The notes under the pieces were generated by a model. That model was not told where the DNA came from, did not search any database, and worked only from the letters and a program-made list of their open reading frames with translations. Below, piece after piece: positions 17,525 through 26,554 of a DNA stretch of 64,000 nucleotides. Numbering within the stretch: the first letter of the stretch is position 1; each line of letters opens with the position of its first letter. Made by a program: the position numbers and the translations under genes. Origin of the DNA: a virus; IMG/VR virus record IMGVR_UViG_3300022562_000747, positions 62,001-126,000 of that record. The stretch is one strand, 5' to 3'.

Positions 17525-18801
17525 TATAGAAAATCCTCGGGATTGGCAAAACGACGCCCAAATATCTGATGAATACGTTTATTGATATATTTGACTTGTA
17601 GATATTCCTCAACCGGTAAATATTCTCCAAGCACATTATAAAAATGCTGCTTCCATTGTAGGGCTATGCTATCCCATTGGGAATATGGCTTGACTATATT
17701 ACAATAATGGGCTTTTTGTTTCCACAGGTATTTGTCAGCATGAGCGCGTAACATCATATCAAGAAATCGATTCACCTGCTCATCCTTGTTGATATTGGGA
17801 AACAAGCCATTTGGTTCAACTGGATAATCAAGCAAATATGATGCTTTATCAATTGCCGTTTCTTCCATGGCTCCAAACCGACAACCGATAATGGGGGTAT
17901 TGTAATTCAATGCTTCAAGGGCTGATATTCCAAATGTTTCGGGAAAGGCTCCGGGAGCAACATAATATGATGCTTTGGTCAATAAATCAGCAATTTCGTC
18001 TTGTTTGATAATACCCGTAAAAGTAATGTTCTTATTGTTAGGTAATGCCTTCAATTCATGCCATCTCTTTTCCTGATCGTCGGGTTGTCTATCCGGAAAA
18101 CGATAAAATCCTCCAATAATAACTAATTTAGCGTGAGGAACCTGTTCAATAAATTTTGGCCAAATATCTTTTACAAGAGGAACCATACCTTTGGTAAGGG
18201 ATGCATTATAGATAAACAAATTGGGGTCTTTGGCAAAAACATTGACCCAATCATGATAACGTCGCATTCCATCTCGGGTCTGAAATATTTTATTCTTGAG
18301 AACTTCAAACATTCGTTTAGCTCCATGATCACAATTAGTCACATAAACAGAATGGAAGTCAGATAAAGTAAAAATCTTGTCAAATCTTTTATTGACAATC
18401 ATATGTTCAACAAATGGATCGGAGCCTTGCACAAATGTATCATGCATCCATAACACTTTATATTTGGCTGTTTTTATAATGTTATTGAATTTAGGATCGC
18501 CGGTATAGGGAGCAATAGAACGAGAAGATATTATGATATCAATATTTGAACAGCTACTTATCCCATTTAGATTTATATAGTTGACCCCATCATAAACACC
18601 GGGATGGGTATCATCTTCGCCACAACGGTTGAAAACAGTTACTTGAAATCCAAGTTTGACCAATTCGGGGGCAATAAGGATTACGGACGATTCACTCCCG
18701 CCCAAGCCACGTTTTTTTAGGGTATCCCCACAATAAGGAAGTCCTAAAACATCAATAAAAGCTATGCTTAAATTCAATTCATTCACCTTATAAATTACCA
18801 T
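17524..18801 (-). CDS. GT-B (GT4-like) glycosyltransferase
   Basis: A 425-residue protein. GT-B features are visible: GGSESSVILIAPELVKLG in the N-terminal Rossmann half, KLVIIGGFYR and NITFTGIIKQDEIADLL in the second half, then the donor-binding FPETFGISALEALNYNTPII with the EX7E-type acid pair. A longer frame begins at 18837 but runs across the -10 box of its own promoter, so the ATG at 18801 is chosen. A TTG at 18777 behind AAGGTGA is an alternative. It is first in the two-gene minus-strand operon with the fusion enzyme. Confidence 0.85.
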   Translation of the reverse strand: MVIYKVNELNLSIAFIDVLGLPYCGDTLKKRGLGGSESSVILIAPELVKLGFQVTVFNRCGEDDTHPGVYDGVNYINLNGISSCSNIDIIISSRSIAPYTGDPKFNNIIKTAKYKVLWMHDTFVQGSDPFVEHMIVNKRFDKIFTLSDFHSVYVTNCDHGAKRMFEVLKNKIFQTRDGMRRYHDWVNVFAKDPNLFIYNASLTKGMVPLVKDIWPKFIEQVPHAKLVIIGGFYRFPDRQPDDQEKRWHELKALPNNKNITFTGIIKQDEIADLLTKASYYVAPGAFPETFGISALEALNYNTPIIGCRFGAMEETAIDKASYLLDYPVEPNGLFPNINKDEQVNRFLDMMLRAHADKYLWKQKAHYCNIVKPYSQWDSIALQWKQHFYNVLGEYLPVEEYLQVKYINKRIHQIFGRRFANPEDFL

Positions 18802-18806
18802 AAATA
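18799..18806 (+). promoter_or_regulatory. candidate late promoter box (CATAAATA)
   Basis: CATAAATA on the plus strand points at the collagen-like fibre at 18888, 81 bp away. It overlaps the start codon of the leftward glycosyltransferase, so late transcription of the fibre would begin within the glycosyltransferase control region. Confidence 0.35.
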
Positions 18807-18825
18807 GATTGAGATGATTAGCTAT

Positions 18826-18854
18826 ATTATATCGCAATTGCTGATCATTGTCAA
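18826..18854 (-). promoter_or_regulatory. perfect-consensus sigma70-type promoter for the glycosyltransferase operon
   Basis: Read on the minus strand: TTGACA (18854-18849), 17 bp, TATAAT (18831-18826), both hexamers perfect. A transcript would start near 18819 and reach the ATG at 18801 with a short leader. This implies early expression by unmodified host RNA polymerase, unlike the flanking late fibre genes. Confidence 0.85.
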
Positions 18855-18887
18855 GTATTTAGCGACATTTTGGGGAAAGGGAACCTT

Positions 18888-20078
18888 ATGTCAAACAAAG
18901 ATTTTCATGTTCGTAATGGTATATGGGTTGATGATGGTCAGACTATTTATGTCGGAAATTCCAGCCAAAATACAACAATTTCTAGTCAAAGCATTGTAGT
19001 TGGAAATTCTGCTTCTAATGCAGTTATAAATTCATCCGGATTTTCTTTCGGAGGACAATCACTTGGTTACGGATATACCGGCTCGCGTGGAACATTAGGA
19101 TATACTGGATCAATTGGATATTCGGGTAGCCAAGGTTATGCTGGATCAATGGGTGTTACTGGTTATCAAGGTTCCGCAGGTGTTACCGGTTATCAAGGAT
19201 CAACAGGATATCGTGGATCAGCCGGTCTTACCGGTTATCAAGGTTCCCAAGGTGTTACTGGCTACCAAGGATCGGGAGCACAAACTGGATATACAGGGTC
19301 GCAAGGTGTTCTTGGATATACTGGTTCAGCTTCGACAGTCATTGGTTATACTGGTAGTAAAGGTTATTCAGGTAGCCAAGGTGATCTTGGTTATACCGGA
19401 TCAGCATCTACTGTTGTTGGATATACTGGTAGTCAAGGTATTACTGGATATAGTGGATCAAAAGGCTATTCAGGTTCAATTGGTTATACCGGTAGTGGAT
19501 TTAAATGGCAAGGTTCTTGGCAAGCTTCAACATGGTATTATGTGCAAGATGTTGTATTGTATAATAATTCCAGTTATACTTGTATTCAAGATTGTTATGA
19601 TATAGCACCATCTAATCCAACTTATTGGACTATAATGGCGGCTCAAGGTTCAACTGGATATGTTGGATCATTTGGATATACCGGTAGTGCTTCAACAGTT
19701 GTTGGATATACTGGGTCAGTAGGATATACAGGATCAGTTTCTAATGCAGCAACACCTGTAACAATTACAGATGGATCAGGACAAACATTTGATGCTCAAA
19801 ATGGTTTAACAACTATAGCTCGTCTTTCAGCAACAAGTAATCGTACATTAGTTGCTCCAACTAATCCAGTTGATGGACAAAAAGTTATTATTGAACATTA
19901 TGCATCGGGAGGAACTAGAACTCTTTCTTTAACTGTTGGATCGGCAGGAGCATTTCGTTATGGAGATGATATAACAGGATTAAGTGCAACATCTTCCGGA
20001 AAGATAGATCGTATTGGAGTAATTTATAGGGAAGGCGTAGATCGTTGGGATGTTGTAGCTGTAGTTAAAGGATTTTAA
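18888..20078 (+). CDS. collagen-like tail fibre with embedded carbohydrate-binding-like insert (fibre 2)
   Basis: A 396-residue fibre. The ATG at 18888 behind GGGGAAAGG is preferred to a TTG at 18870. Residues 1-57 are a head (MSNKDFHVRNGIWV). Then come GYTGS/GYQGS triplets, broken at about residues 204-255 by KWQGSWQASTWYYVQDVVLY, a pattern like small CBM5/12 chitin-binding modules in fibres. A non-repetitive C-terminal domain of about 110 residues follows (TITDGSGQTFDAQNG onward). It is divergent from the glycosyltransferase operon. Confidence 0.85.
   Translation: MSNKDFHVRNGIWVDDGQTIYVGNSSQNTTISSQSIVVGNSASNAVINSSGFSFGGQSLGYGYTGSRGTLGYTGSIGYSGSQGYAGSMGVTGYQGSAGVTGYQGSTGYRGSAGLTGYQGSQGVTGYQGSGAQTGYTGSQGVLGYTGSASTVIGYTGSKGYSGSQGDLGYTGSASTVVGYTGSQGITGYSGSKGYSGSIGYTGSGFKWQGSWQASTWYYVQDVVLYNNSSYTCIQDCYDIAPSNPTYWTIMAAQGSTGYVGSFGYTGSASTVVGYTGSVGYTGSVSNAATPVTITDGSGQTFDAQNGLTTIARLSATSNRTLVAPTNPVDGQKVIIEHYASGGTRTLSLTVGSAGAFRYGDDITGLSATSSGKIDRIGVIYREGVDRWDVVAVVKGF
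19063..19740 (+). repeat. coding repeat array, collagen-like GYTGS/GYQGS units
   Basis: Gly-X-Y coding repeats interrupted by the insert at about 19499-19650. A block reading TGYQGSGAQTGYTGSQG is shared almost unchanged with fibres 1 and 3. Confidence 0.88.
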
Positions 20079-20080
20079 TT

Positions 20081-20746
20081 ATGACATTTTCTATAAGTTA
20101 TACTACCAACTCCCAAAAATCTTCATCATCACCTTGGAATTTTTCAAGCATGAATATTGGGACAGCAGACCCGGAACGCACAGTAATAGTCGGAATAGCT
20201 GCAAGAACAAATAGCAATACGATTACTGGATGTTACATCGGAGGTATCCCTGCTTCAGAAATATATAAGCAAACGGCGGTTGGATATACTATGGGATTTT
20301 ATAGTGCCCCTATAGAATCTGGAACCACTGCTAATATTGCAATATACGCCCCTACTTCTAATCTAGTTTCAATTACAGTTTTTAGAGCAATCGATTTTGG
20401 TTCATCTTCAGGTCCGGATGCTTCTGTTGCTAATGGTGACATAAATTGGACTGGAAATATAGATTGTTTGCAAAATGGAGCATTACTTGGTCTTGAAATG
20501 TATGGACATTATTACCCTGCTAGTAATACTCAAATTTGGCGGGTTTCTTCAGCACTCGAATCTTTACCAAGCGGTGCAAGTGGACGAACTGTTGGAACAA
20601 ATCAGAGTAATACTAATATAGTATGGACCGGTCTTACTGAAGAATTTGATAGTTTATGGACACCATCATTTCAATCTAATATTTCTATAACTTTAGTAAT
20701 TTCAATTCATGGTTCTGATAAAACAAAAATGATGTTAATGTTTTAA
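20081..20746 (+). CDS. predicted virion structural protein between two fibres
   Basis: A 221-residue protein two bases after fibre 2. It begins MTFSISYTTNSQKSSSSPW and is rich in Ser, Thr, Ile and Gly with a beta pattern (RTVIVGIAARTNSNTITGCY, then IGGIPASEIYKQ). Similar small beta proteins accompany fibre genes in other phages. It may form a fibre tip or a chaperone-like partner. The family was not identified. Confidence 0.65.
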   Translation: MTFSISYTTNSQKSSSSPWNFSSMNIGTADPERTVIVGIAARTNSNTITGCYIGGIPASEIYKQTAVGYTMGFYSAPIESGTTANIAIYAPTSNLVSITVFRAIDFGSSSGPDASVANGDINWTGNIDCLQNGALLGLEMYGHYYPASNTQIWRVSSALESLPSGASGRTVGTNQSNTNIVWTGLTEEFDSLWTPSFQSNISITLVISIHGSDKTKMMLMF

Positions 20747-20779
20747 AATATAAACATTATATTTTTAATATAGGTTATA

Positions 20780-23700
20780 ATGTCAAACAACAGCGTTTCA
20801 AAAACTCTTTGGGTAAAATTTGATCAAGATAATTATTCTTCATCGAATATTGTCGAAGAAGCTCGCTGGTTTTCTTCACCCGCTGAATTTAATTTTGAAG
20901 GATCAGGAGGAAATTTTCTTGGAACAGTTGAAGATGTTCCAGCAATTGTCGGTAATACTCAAGCTGGTTTATACGGAGGAAATGGTTATCTTATTGTTTC
21001 ATCCAATGGCATTGAAGTAAGCACTAGTTTATCAGTAAATGGAACACCCGTTGGTTATGGTTATACCGGTAGTCAAGGATATACCGGTTCAATAGGATAT
21101 ACTGGTTCAGCATCGGAAGTTCCGGGATATACAGGATCAGAAGGTCCAGCCGGGGGCTACACCGGATCGGCAGGTTACACTGGTAGTAAAGGTGATCCCG
21201 GGGGTTACACTGGATCAGCAGGATACACTGGTAGTAAAGGTGATATTGGTTATACCGGATCAGGGGGAGGCGGTGGAGGATATACCGGTTCAGCAGGATA
21301 TACCGGATCGGCGGGATATGCCGGTAGTAAAGGTGATCCCGGAGGTTATACTGGATCGGCAGGTTATACCGGTAGTCAAGGAACCCAAGGTAACATCGGT
21401 TATACCGGTAGTCAAGGAACAGGTTATACCGGTAGTCTTGGTTATACTGGTAGTGCAGGTGTCGGATATACCGGTAGTGCTTCAACTGTAATTGGATATA
21501 CGGGTAGTCAAGGTTATACTGGTAGTCAAGGAACTCAAGGTGTAATTGGATATACCGGTAGCCAAGGAACGCAAGGTAATATTGGATATACTGGATCGCA
21601 AGGAACCCAAGGCAATATCGGATATACCGGTAGTCTTGGTTATACTGGCTCGCAAGGAATTGGTTATACCGGATCAGCTTCAACAGTAATAGGTTATACT
21701 GGTAGTAAGGGTGATCAAGGTGATATTGGTTATACTGGTAGTGAAGGTTATTCTGGCTCGCAAGGTGAGGTAGGTTATCAAGGATCGGCGGGATATACCG
21801 GTAGTCAGGGTGATGTTGGATATCAAGGATCAACTGGTTATCAGGGTTCTCAAGGTATCACCGGTTATCAAGGATCAGGAGCGCAAACTGGATATACGGG
21901 TAGTCAAGGTTATACTGGTAGTCAAGGAACTCAAGGTGTAATTGGATATACCGGTAGCCAAGGAACGCAAGGTAATATTGGATATACTGGATCAGCTTCA
22001 ACTGTAATTGGTTATACGGGTAGCCAAGGTAATATTGGTTATACGGGTAGTCAAGGTGTTATTGGATATACCGGTAGTCTTGGTTATACAGGATCGGCAG
22101 GAGTTGGTTATACTGGATCGGCTTCAACTGTAATTGGTTATACGGGTAGTATTGGTTACACTGGTTCAATGGGAACTGGTAGTAGCATTACAGTTTCAAA
22201 TACAGAACCATCAAGTCCATCAAATGGAGATTTGTGGTTTGATCTAAACACTGGTTTATTAGTAGCATATGTTGATGATGGAGATAGTCAACAATGGGTT
22301 GAAATTGGTCCAAGCCCTCAAGGACCGGCTGGTTATACTGGTAGCCAAGGTCCGGGGGGTGGTTATACTGGTTCGGCTTCAACTGAACCGGGATACACTG
22401 GTAGCCAAGGATATACCGGTAGTCAAGGTGATATTGGTTATACTGGTTCAGCTTCAACTGTAATTGGATATACCGGTAGTCAAGGTGATATTGGTTACAC
22501 TGGTAGCCAAGGTGTTGGTTATACTGGTAGTGCATCCGAAGTAATTGGTTACACTGGTAGTCAAGGTAATCTTGGTTATACCGGATCAGCTTCAACAGTT
22601 ATCGGATATACCGGTAGTCAAGGACCAATTGGTTATACTGGTTCTGCATCCGAAGTAATTGGTTACACTGGTAGCCAAGGACCAATTGGTTATACCGGAT
22701 CGGCTTCAACTGTAATTGGTTATACTGGTAGTCAAGGTCCGATAGGATATACTGGTTCGCAAGGAATCCAAGGTGTAATTGGTTATACTGGAAGTCAGGG
22801 AATACAAGGCAATATTGGTTACACTGGTAGCCAAGGAACGCAAGGTGTAATTGGTTATACTGGAAGTCAGGGAATACAAGGTAATATCGGATATACCGGA
22901 TCGGCTTCAACTGTAATTGGTTATACTGGTAGCCAAGGTTACACTGGTAGTCAAGGTATAGGTTATACTGGTTCAGCTTCGACTGTTCCGGGTTATACTG
23001 GTTCTAAAGGCGATCAAGGTGATATTGGTTATACTGGTTCACAAGGAGTTGCGGGTGAAACCGGTTATCAAGGTAGTCAGGGTGATGTTGGATATCAAGG
23101 ATCAACTGGTTATCAAGGTAGTCAAGGTATCACTGGTTATCAAGGATCGGGAGCGCAAACTGGATATACGGGTAGTCAAGGTTATACTGGTAGTCAAGGA
23201 ACTCAAGGTGTTATCGGTTACACTGGTTCACAGGGAACTCAAGGTGTAATTGGTTATACCGGTAGTCAAGGAACGCAAGGTAATATCGGTTACACCGGTA
23301 GTCAAGGTGATCAAGGTGTTATCGGTTACACTGGCTCGCAAGGAACTCAAGGCAACATCGGTTATACCGGTAGCCAAGGAACGCAAGGTAATATTGGATA
23401 TACTGGATCAGCTTCAACTGTAATTGGTTATACGGGTAGCCAAGGTAATATCGGTTATACTGGTTCGGGAGGCGGGGGTGCCAGCGTTACAATTTCCTCC
23501 ACAGAGCCAGCAAGTCCAATAAGTGGAGATTTATGGTATGATCTAAACACTGGTTTGTTGGTAGTATATGTTGATGATGGAGATAGTGAACAATGGGTTG
23601 AAATTGGTCCAAGTCCGCAAGGTCTTACTGGTTATACTGGTTCGGCAGGTCTAGGTTATACAGGTTCGGCAGGTTATACTGGAAGTGCTTCAACCGCAGT

Positions 23701-24385
23701 TGGTTACACTGGTAGTCAAGGTAATATCGGTTATACCGGATCGGCTTCAACTGAACCGGGATATACTGGTAGTCTTGGTTATACTGGATCAGCGGGGGCT
23801 GGTTATACTGGTAGTCAAGGTTATACTGGATCAGGAGGAAGCGGAAGTCTTACTATATATGATGATGGTGTGATAACATCAACTTATGCTCCTGATCCTA
23901 CCAACGGAAATTATCATTTAGTAATATCTAACGGAGCAATAACATTATCAAAACCAACATCAAATTGTTTGTTTTATGTGCAATATGTAAATGGACCAGC
24001 GGCAGGCGGGCTTTCCTATCCAGATTATAGAGTTGGAAGCAGCGTTGGAGATACTTTTTCAGCTAATCCACGATCAAGTGCTTCTGTTACAATAAACCAA
24101 AGCACTGATTATATTACATGGAGTGGTCATGGTTTTGAAGTCTCCGACCCATGTTGGTTTAGAGCAGGTGTAATGATGCCGGGAAACGTTACAGCAAACC
24201 AAATCTATTATATTTCTTATATAACTAATTCTTCTGCCTTCAAAATTGCCAGTAGTCCGGGGGGAGCTAATGTAAATATTACTAGTAACGGTTCATTGGT
24301 TAACTGTTATGCCGCTTCCATTTATAATCTTACTGTATCATGCATAAATGATATAGCCACAATTACTGTAAAATCTTTGACCTAA
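20780..24385 (+). CDS. collagen-like tail fibre with two globular inserts (fibre 3)
   Basis: A 1201-residue fibre, the longest of the three. A head of about 90 residues (KTLWVKFDQDNYSSSNIVEE) leads into GYTGS repeats. Two near-identical globular inserts at about residues 469-515 and 902-948 read SNGDLWFDLNTGLLVAYVDD and SGDLWYDLNTGLLVVYVDD, each followed by QWVEIGPSPQG. A non-repetitive domain of about 180 residues ends the protein. The inserts are a fibre domain often seen in cyanophage-like viruses. There are many Gly-X-Y interruptions of the SASTVIG type. Confidence 0.87.
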   Translation: MSNNSVSKTLWVKFDQDNYSSSNIVEEARWFSSPAEFNFEGSGGNFLGTVEDVPAIVGNTQAGLYGGNGYLIVSSNGIEVSTSLSVNGTPVGYGYTGSQGYTGSIGYTGSASEVPGYTGSEGPAGGYTGSAGYTGSKGDPGGYTGSAGYTGSKGDIGYTGSGGGGGGYTGSAGYTGSAGYAGSKGDPGGYTGSAGYTGSQGTQGNIGYTGSQGTGYTGSLGYTGSAGVGYTGSASTVIGYTGSQGYTGSQGTQGVIGYTGSQGTQGNIGYTGSQGTQGNIGYTGSLGYTGSQGIGYTGSASTVIGYTGSKGDQGDIGYTGSEGYSGSQGEVGYQGSAGYTGSQGDVGYQGSTGYQGSQGITGYQGSGAQTGYTGSQGYTGSQGTQGVIGYTGSQGTQGNIGYTGSASTVIGYTGSQGNIGYTGSQGVIGYTGSLGYTGSAGVGYTGSASTVIGYTGSIGYTGSMGTGSSITVSNTEPSSPSNGDLWFDLNTGLLVAYVDDGDSQQWVEIGPSPQGPAGYTGSQGPGGGYTGSASTEPGYTGSQGYTGSQGDIGYTGSASTVIGYTGSQGDIGYTGSQGVGYTGSASEVIGYTGSQGNLGYTGSASTVIGYTGSQGPIGYTGSASEVIGYTGSQGPIGYTGSASTVIGYTGSQGPIGYTGSQGIQGVIGYTGSQGIQGNIGYTGSQGTQGVIGYTGSQGIQGNIGYTGSASTVIGYTGSQGYTGSQGIGYTGSASTVPGYTGSKGDQGDIGYTGSQGVAGETGYQGSQGDVGYQGSTGYQGSQGITGYQGSGAQTGYTGSQGYTGSQGTQGVIGYTGSQGTQGVIGYTGSQGTQGNIGYTGSQGDQGVIGYTGSQGTQGNIGYTGSQGTQGNIGYTGSASTVIGYTGSQGNIGYTGSGGGGASVTISSTEPASPISGDLWYDLNTGLLVVYVDDGDSEQWVEIGPSPQGLTGYTGSAGLGYTGSAGYTGSASTAVGYTGSQGNIGYTGSASTEPGYTGSLGYTGSAGAGYTGSQGYTGSGGSGSLTIYDDGVITSTYAPDPTNGNYHLVISNGAITLSKPTSNCLFYVQYVNGPAAGGLSYPDYRVGSSVGDTFSANPRSSASVTINQSTDYITWSGHGFEVSDPCWFRAGVMMPGNVTANQIYYISYITNSSAFKIASSPGGANVNITSNGSLVNCYAASIYNLTVSCINDIATITVKSLT
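21053..23840 (+). repeat. coding repeat array, collagen-like GYTGS units
   Basis: A repeat array of the same family as fibres 1 and 2, with two inserts near 22185-22320 and 23485-23625. Repeat order is shuffled relative to fibre 1, but blocks of several units are shared, which fits recombination between the genes. Confidence 0.9.
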
Positions 24386-24400
24386 CGACCTAATAAATCG

Positions 24401-24408
24401 GATAAATA
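24401..24408 (+). promoter_or_regulatory. candidate late promoter box (GATAAATA)
   Basis: GATAAATA lies 22 bp before the ATG of the gp13 gene and starts the neck-tail-head cluster. One base differs from TATAAATA. Confidence 0.55.
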
Positions 24409-24430
24409 CTCATAAAATAAGGAACAAATT

Positions 24431-25186
24431 ATGGCATATCCAGCACTTTCCGCCAAAAATCCGACTGATCGGGCTAGTTTCAAGGAATATTGCCTACGCC
24501 GATTGGGAAAGCCGGTTATCGAAATAAATGTGGATGATGATCAAGTCGAAGATCGAATTGACGATGCTCTCCAATATTGGTTTGAATATCATTATGATGG
24601 AAGTGAAACCCAATATTACAAATATCAAATCACCGACCAAGATCGAATAAACGGTTATATTACTCTACCGGACAATATAATTGGAGCCGTTGAAATCTTC
24701 GATATCAGCGACCAATACGGGGTCCAAAATATGTTCAATATCCGGTATCAGATTGCCTTGAACGATCTATATACCCTGACTTCGGTATCCTTGGTTCCAT
24801 ATTACATGGCTATGCAGCACCTTTCCTTATTAGCTGAAGTTCTTGTGGGCAAGCAACCTATTCGATATAACAAATATAATAACCAATTACATATTGATAC
24901 CGATTGGTCCAATTTTACTGGATCATGGGTTATGGTCAAAGCTTATAGTGTTATCGATCCTGACCAATGGACTGCTGCATGGTCAGACCGTTTTCTAAAG
25001 GAATATGGAACTCAATTAATCAAGCGACAATGGGGCGAACATCTAAAGAAATTTGGCGGAATGAGAATGCCTGATGGAACCATTCTGAACGGTAAGGAAA
25101 TTTGGGATGAAGCTAATCAAGAAATAACTCGTCTTGAACATGAAATGTCGCGAATGACAATGCCAGCAATGGATATGATTGGCTGA
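24431..25186 (+). CDS. 13: gp13 neck protein
   Basis: A 251-residue protein, close in size to cyanophage gp13 and shorter than T4 gp13. It is assigned from synteny (directly before 14-15-16-17) and from its sequence: FKEYCLRRLGKPVIEINVDD, then YHYDGSETQYYKYQIT and GYITLPDNI. gp13 and gp14 close the packaged head and join it to the tail. The gene is separated from gene 14 by a free-standing homing endonuclease. Confidence 0.85.
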   Translation: MAYPALSAKNPTDRASFKEYCLRRLGKPVIEINVDDDQVEDRIDDALQYWFEYHYDGSETQYYKYQITDQDRINGYITLPDNIIGAVEIFDISDQYGVQNMFNIRYQIALNDLYTLTSVSLVPYYMAMQHLSLLAEVLVGKQPIRYNKYNNQLHIDTDWSNFTGSWVMVKAYSVIDPDQWTAAWSDRFLKEYGTQLIKRQWGEHLKKFGGMRMPDGTILNGKEIWDEANQEITRLEHEMSRMTMPAMDMIG

Positions 25187-25212
25187 CCTGCACACTTTTC
25201 CAAAAATCCGAC

Positions 25213-25220
25213 ACTAAATA
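25213..25220 (+). promoter_or_regulatory. candidate late promoter box (ACTAAATA)
   Basis: ACTAAATA lies in the short gap after gene 13 and 25 bp before the endonuclease start. It may drive the endonuclease and gene 14 late. Confidence 0.4.
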
Positions 25221-25244
25221 CTCTATACAACTATGGAGGCTATT

Positions 25245-25820
25245 ATGTCTGGATTTATCTACATTTGGTTTGATCGTAAACATAAACGATATTATATTGG
25301 TTCTCATTGGGGATCGGTAGATGATGGTTATATTTGTTCTTCACGGTGGATGAAAGCATCTTATAAACGTCGCCCTCAAGATTTCAAACGCCGTATTCTC
25401 AAAGTTATTTCAACAACAAAAAAAGACCTTATTATCGAAGAAATTCGATGGTTATCAATGATAAAAGATCATGAACTAAGGCATCGTTATTATAATTTAC
25501 GAAATAAAGAAATAAATCATTGGACCGCTGAACACAACAGTCTTTCAACACAAAAAAAGATTGCCAAAAATACCAAAAAAGCAATGTGGCAACCTGATAT
25601 ACGGGCTAAATATCTCAAAGGACTCAAAAAACGGGTCAATAAATCATCCGATCCAATTGTAAGGGAAAAACGGCGGCAATCTATGCTTCAAACAATGGCA
25701 AAAAAATTTCCCGTAGAAAATCGAAAAGTTGTTCCTAAATTTGGTAGTGAGGAATATAAAAAAAATATGTCTGAAACTATAACCAATTGGTGGGCGCAAA
25801 GAAAGCGAGCATCATGGTAA
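25245..25820 (+). CDS. GIY-YIG free-standing homing endonuclease
   Basis: A 191-residue protein. The ATG at 25245 behind GGAGG is chosen over one at 25233 that overlaps the ribosome site. The N-terminus has a GIY-YIG signature variant (FIYIW at 4-8, YYIGSHWGS at 16-24). The C-terminal half is Lys/Arg-rich with NUMOD-like DNA-binding repeats (KKAMWQPDIRAKYLKGLKKR). It sits between genes 13 and 14, and its last 7 bp overlap the start of gene 14. Confidence 0.85.
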   Translation: MSGFIYIWFDRKHKRYYIGSHWGSVDDGYICSSRWMKASYKRRPQDFKRRILKVISTTKKDLIIEEIRWLSMIKDHELRHRYYNLRNKEINHWTAEHNSLSTQKKIAKNTKKAMWQPDIRAKYLKGLKKRVNKSSDPIVREKRRQSMLQTMAKKFPVENRKVVPKFGSEEYKKNMSETITNWWAQRKRASW

Positions 25821-26554
25821 CCAACTTCTATTTTCAAAACTATCAAAACACAAACGAACAACGTTTGTTGAATGATCTTGTTGCGGAATCCATCCGTATA
25901 TATGGTATTGACTGTTATTATTTGCCTCGGGTCATGACTAATTATGACAATATTTTGACCGAAGATGCACAATCCAGTTATGAAAGTGTATATATGACTG
26001 ATGCTTATTTGAAGAATTTCATGGGGTTTACGGGGGACCGAAACCTTATGACGAAATTTGCTGGATTGGAAATTCGGGATCAAATCATTTTCAATATATC
26101 CAAAACATCATTTCATAATGATGTTGAAATACAAACTGGTATCTCCCGACCCCGGGAAGGTGATATCATGTATTTTCCGTTACCGAAGAAATGTTTCATT
26201 ATTCGGTATGTAGAAGCCTATGAATTTATGTTCTCTCTTGGAGCATTATATACATGGGAAGTCACACTTGAACTATTCGAATATTCTAATGAAAAATTCA
26301 ATACAGGTATTCCAGAAATCGATATTCTTCAAAGCAAGTTCTCAACTAATGCCTTAGATTATGCTCTAAAAACCGAAAATGGAGATTGGTTGACAACTGA
26401 AACTGGAGCTATTATTACCAATGAAAACTTTATAATACCTAAGATTGATCCAATTAGCCAGAATGAAATTTTTGATCAGAAAACTCTTGATCTTGATCTA
26501 ATTGATTGGGCTGAAGTTGATCCATTCTCCGAAGGAAAAATAGGAAATAGATAA
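25814..26554 (+). CDS. 14: gp14 neck protein
   Basis: A 246-residue protein. The ATG at 25814 (MVTNFYFQNYQNTNEQ) is chosen over an upstream TTG. gp14 proteins start with this type of NxYF...EQ segment, and RIYGIDCYYLPR and TKFAGLEIRDQI match the family. It joins gp13 in the head-tail neck. It overlaps the end of the endonuclease and shares one base with gene 15. Confidence 0.88.
   Translation: MVTNFYFQNYQNTNEQRLLNDLVAESIRIYGIDCYYLPRVMTNYDNILTEDAQSSYESVYMTDAYLKNFMGFTGDRNLMTKFAGLEIRDQIIFNISKTSFHNDVEIQTGISRPREGDIMYFPLPKKCFIIRYVEAYEFMFSLGALYTWEVTLELFEYSNEKFNTGIPEIDILQSKFSTNALDYALKTENGDWLTTETGAIITNENFIIPKIDPISQNEIFDQKTLDLDLIDWAEVDPFSEGKIGNR

Noticed and set aside
18802-18837. N-terminal extension of the GT-B glycosyltransferase to the ATG at 18837
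   Set aside because: It would start upstream of the -10 box of the only promoter and has no ribosome site.
9354-23840. CRISPR-like repetitive DNA
   Set aside because: Repeats are in frame, contiguous and encode collagen-like protein, with no unique spacers of constant length.
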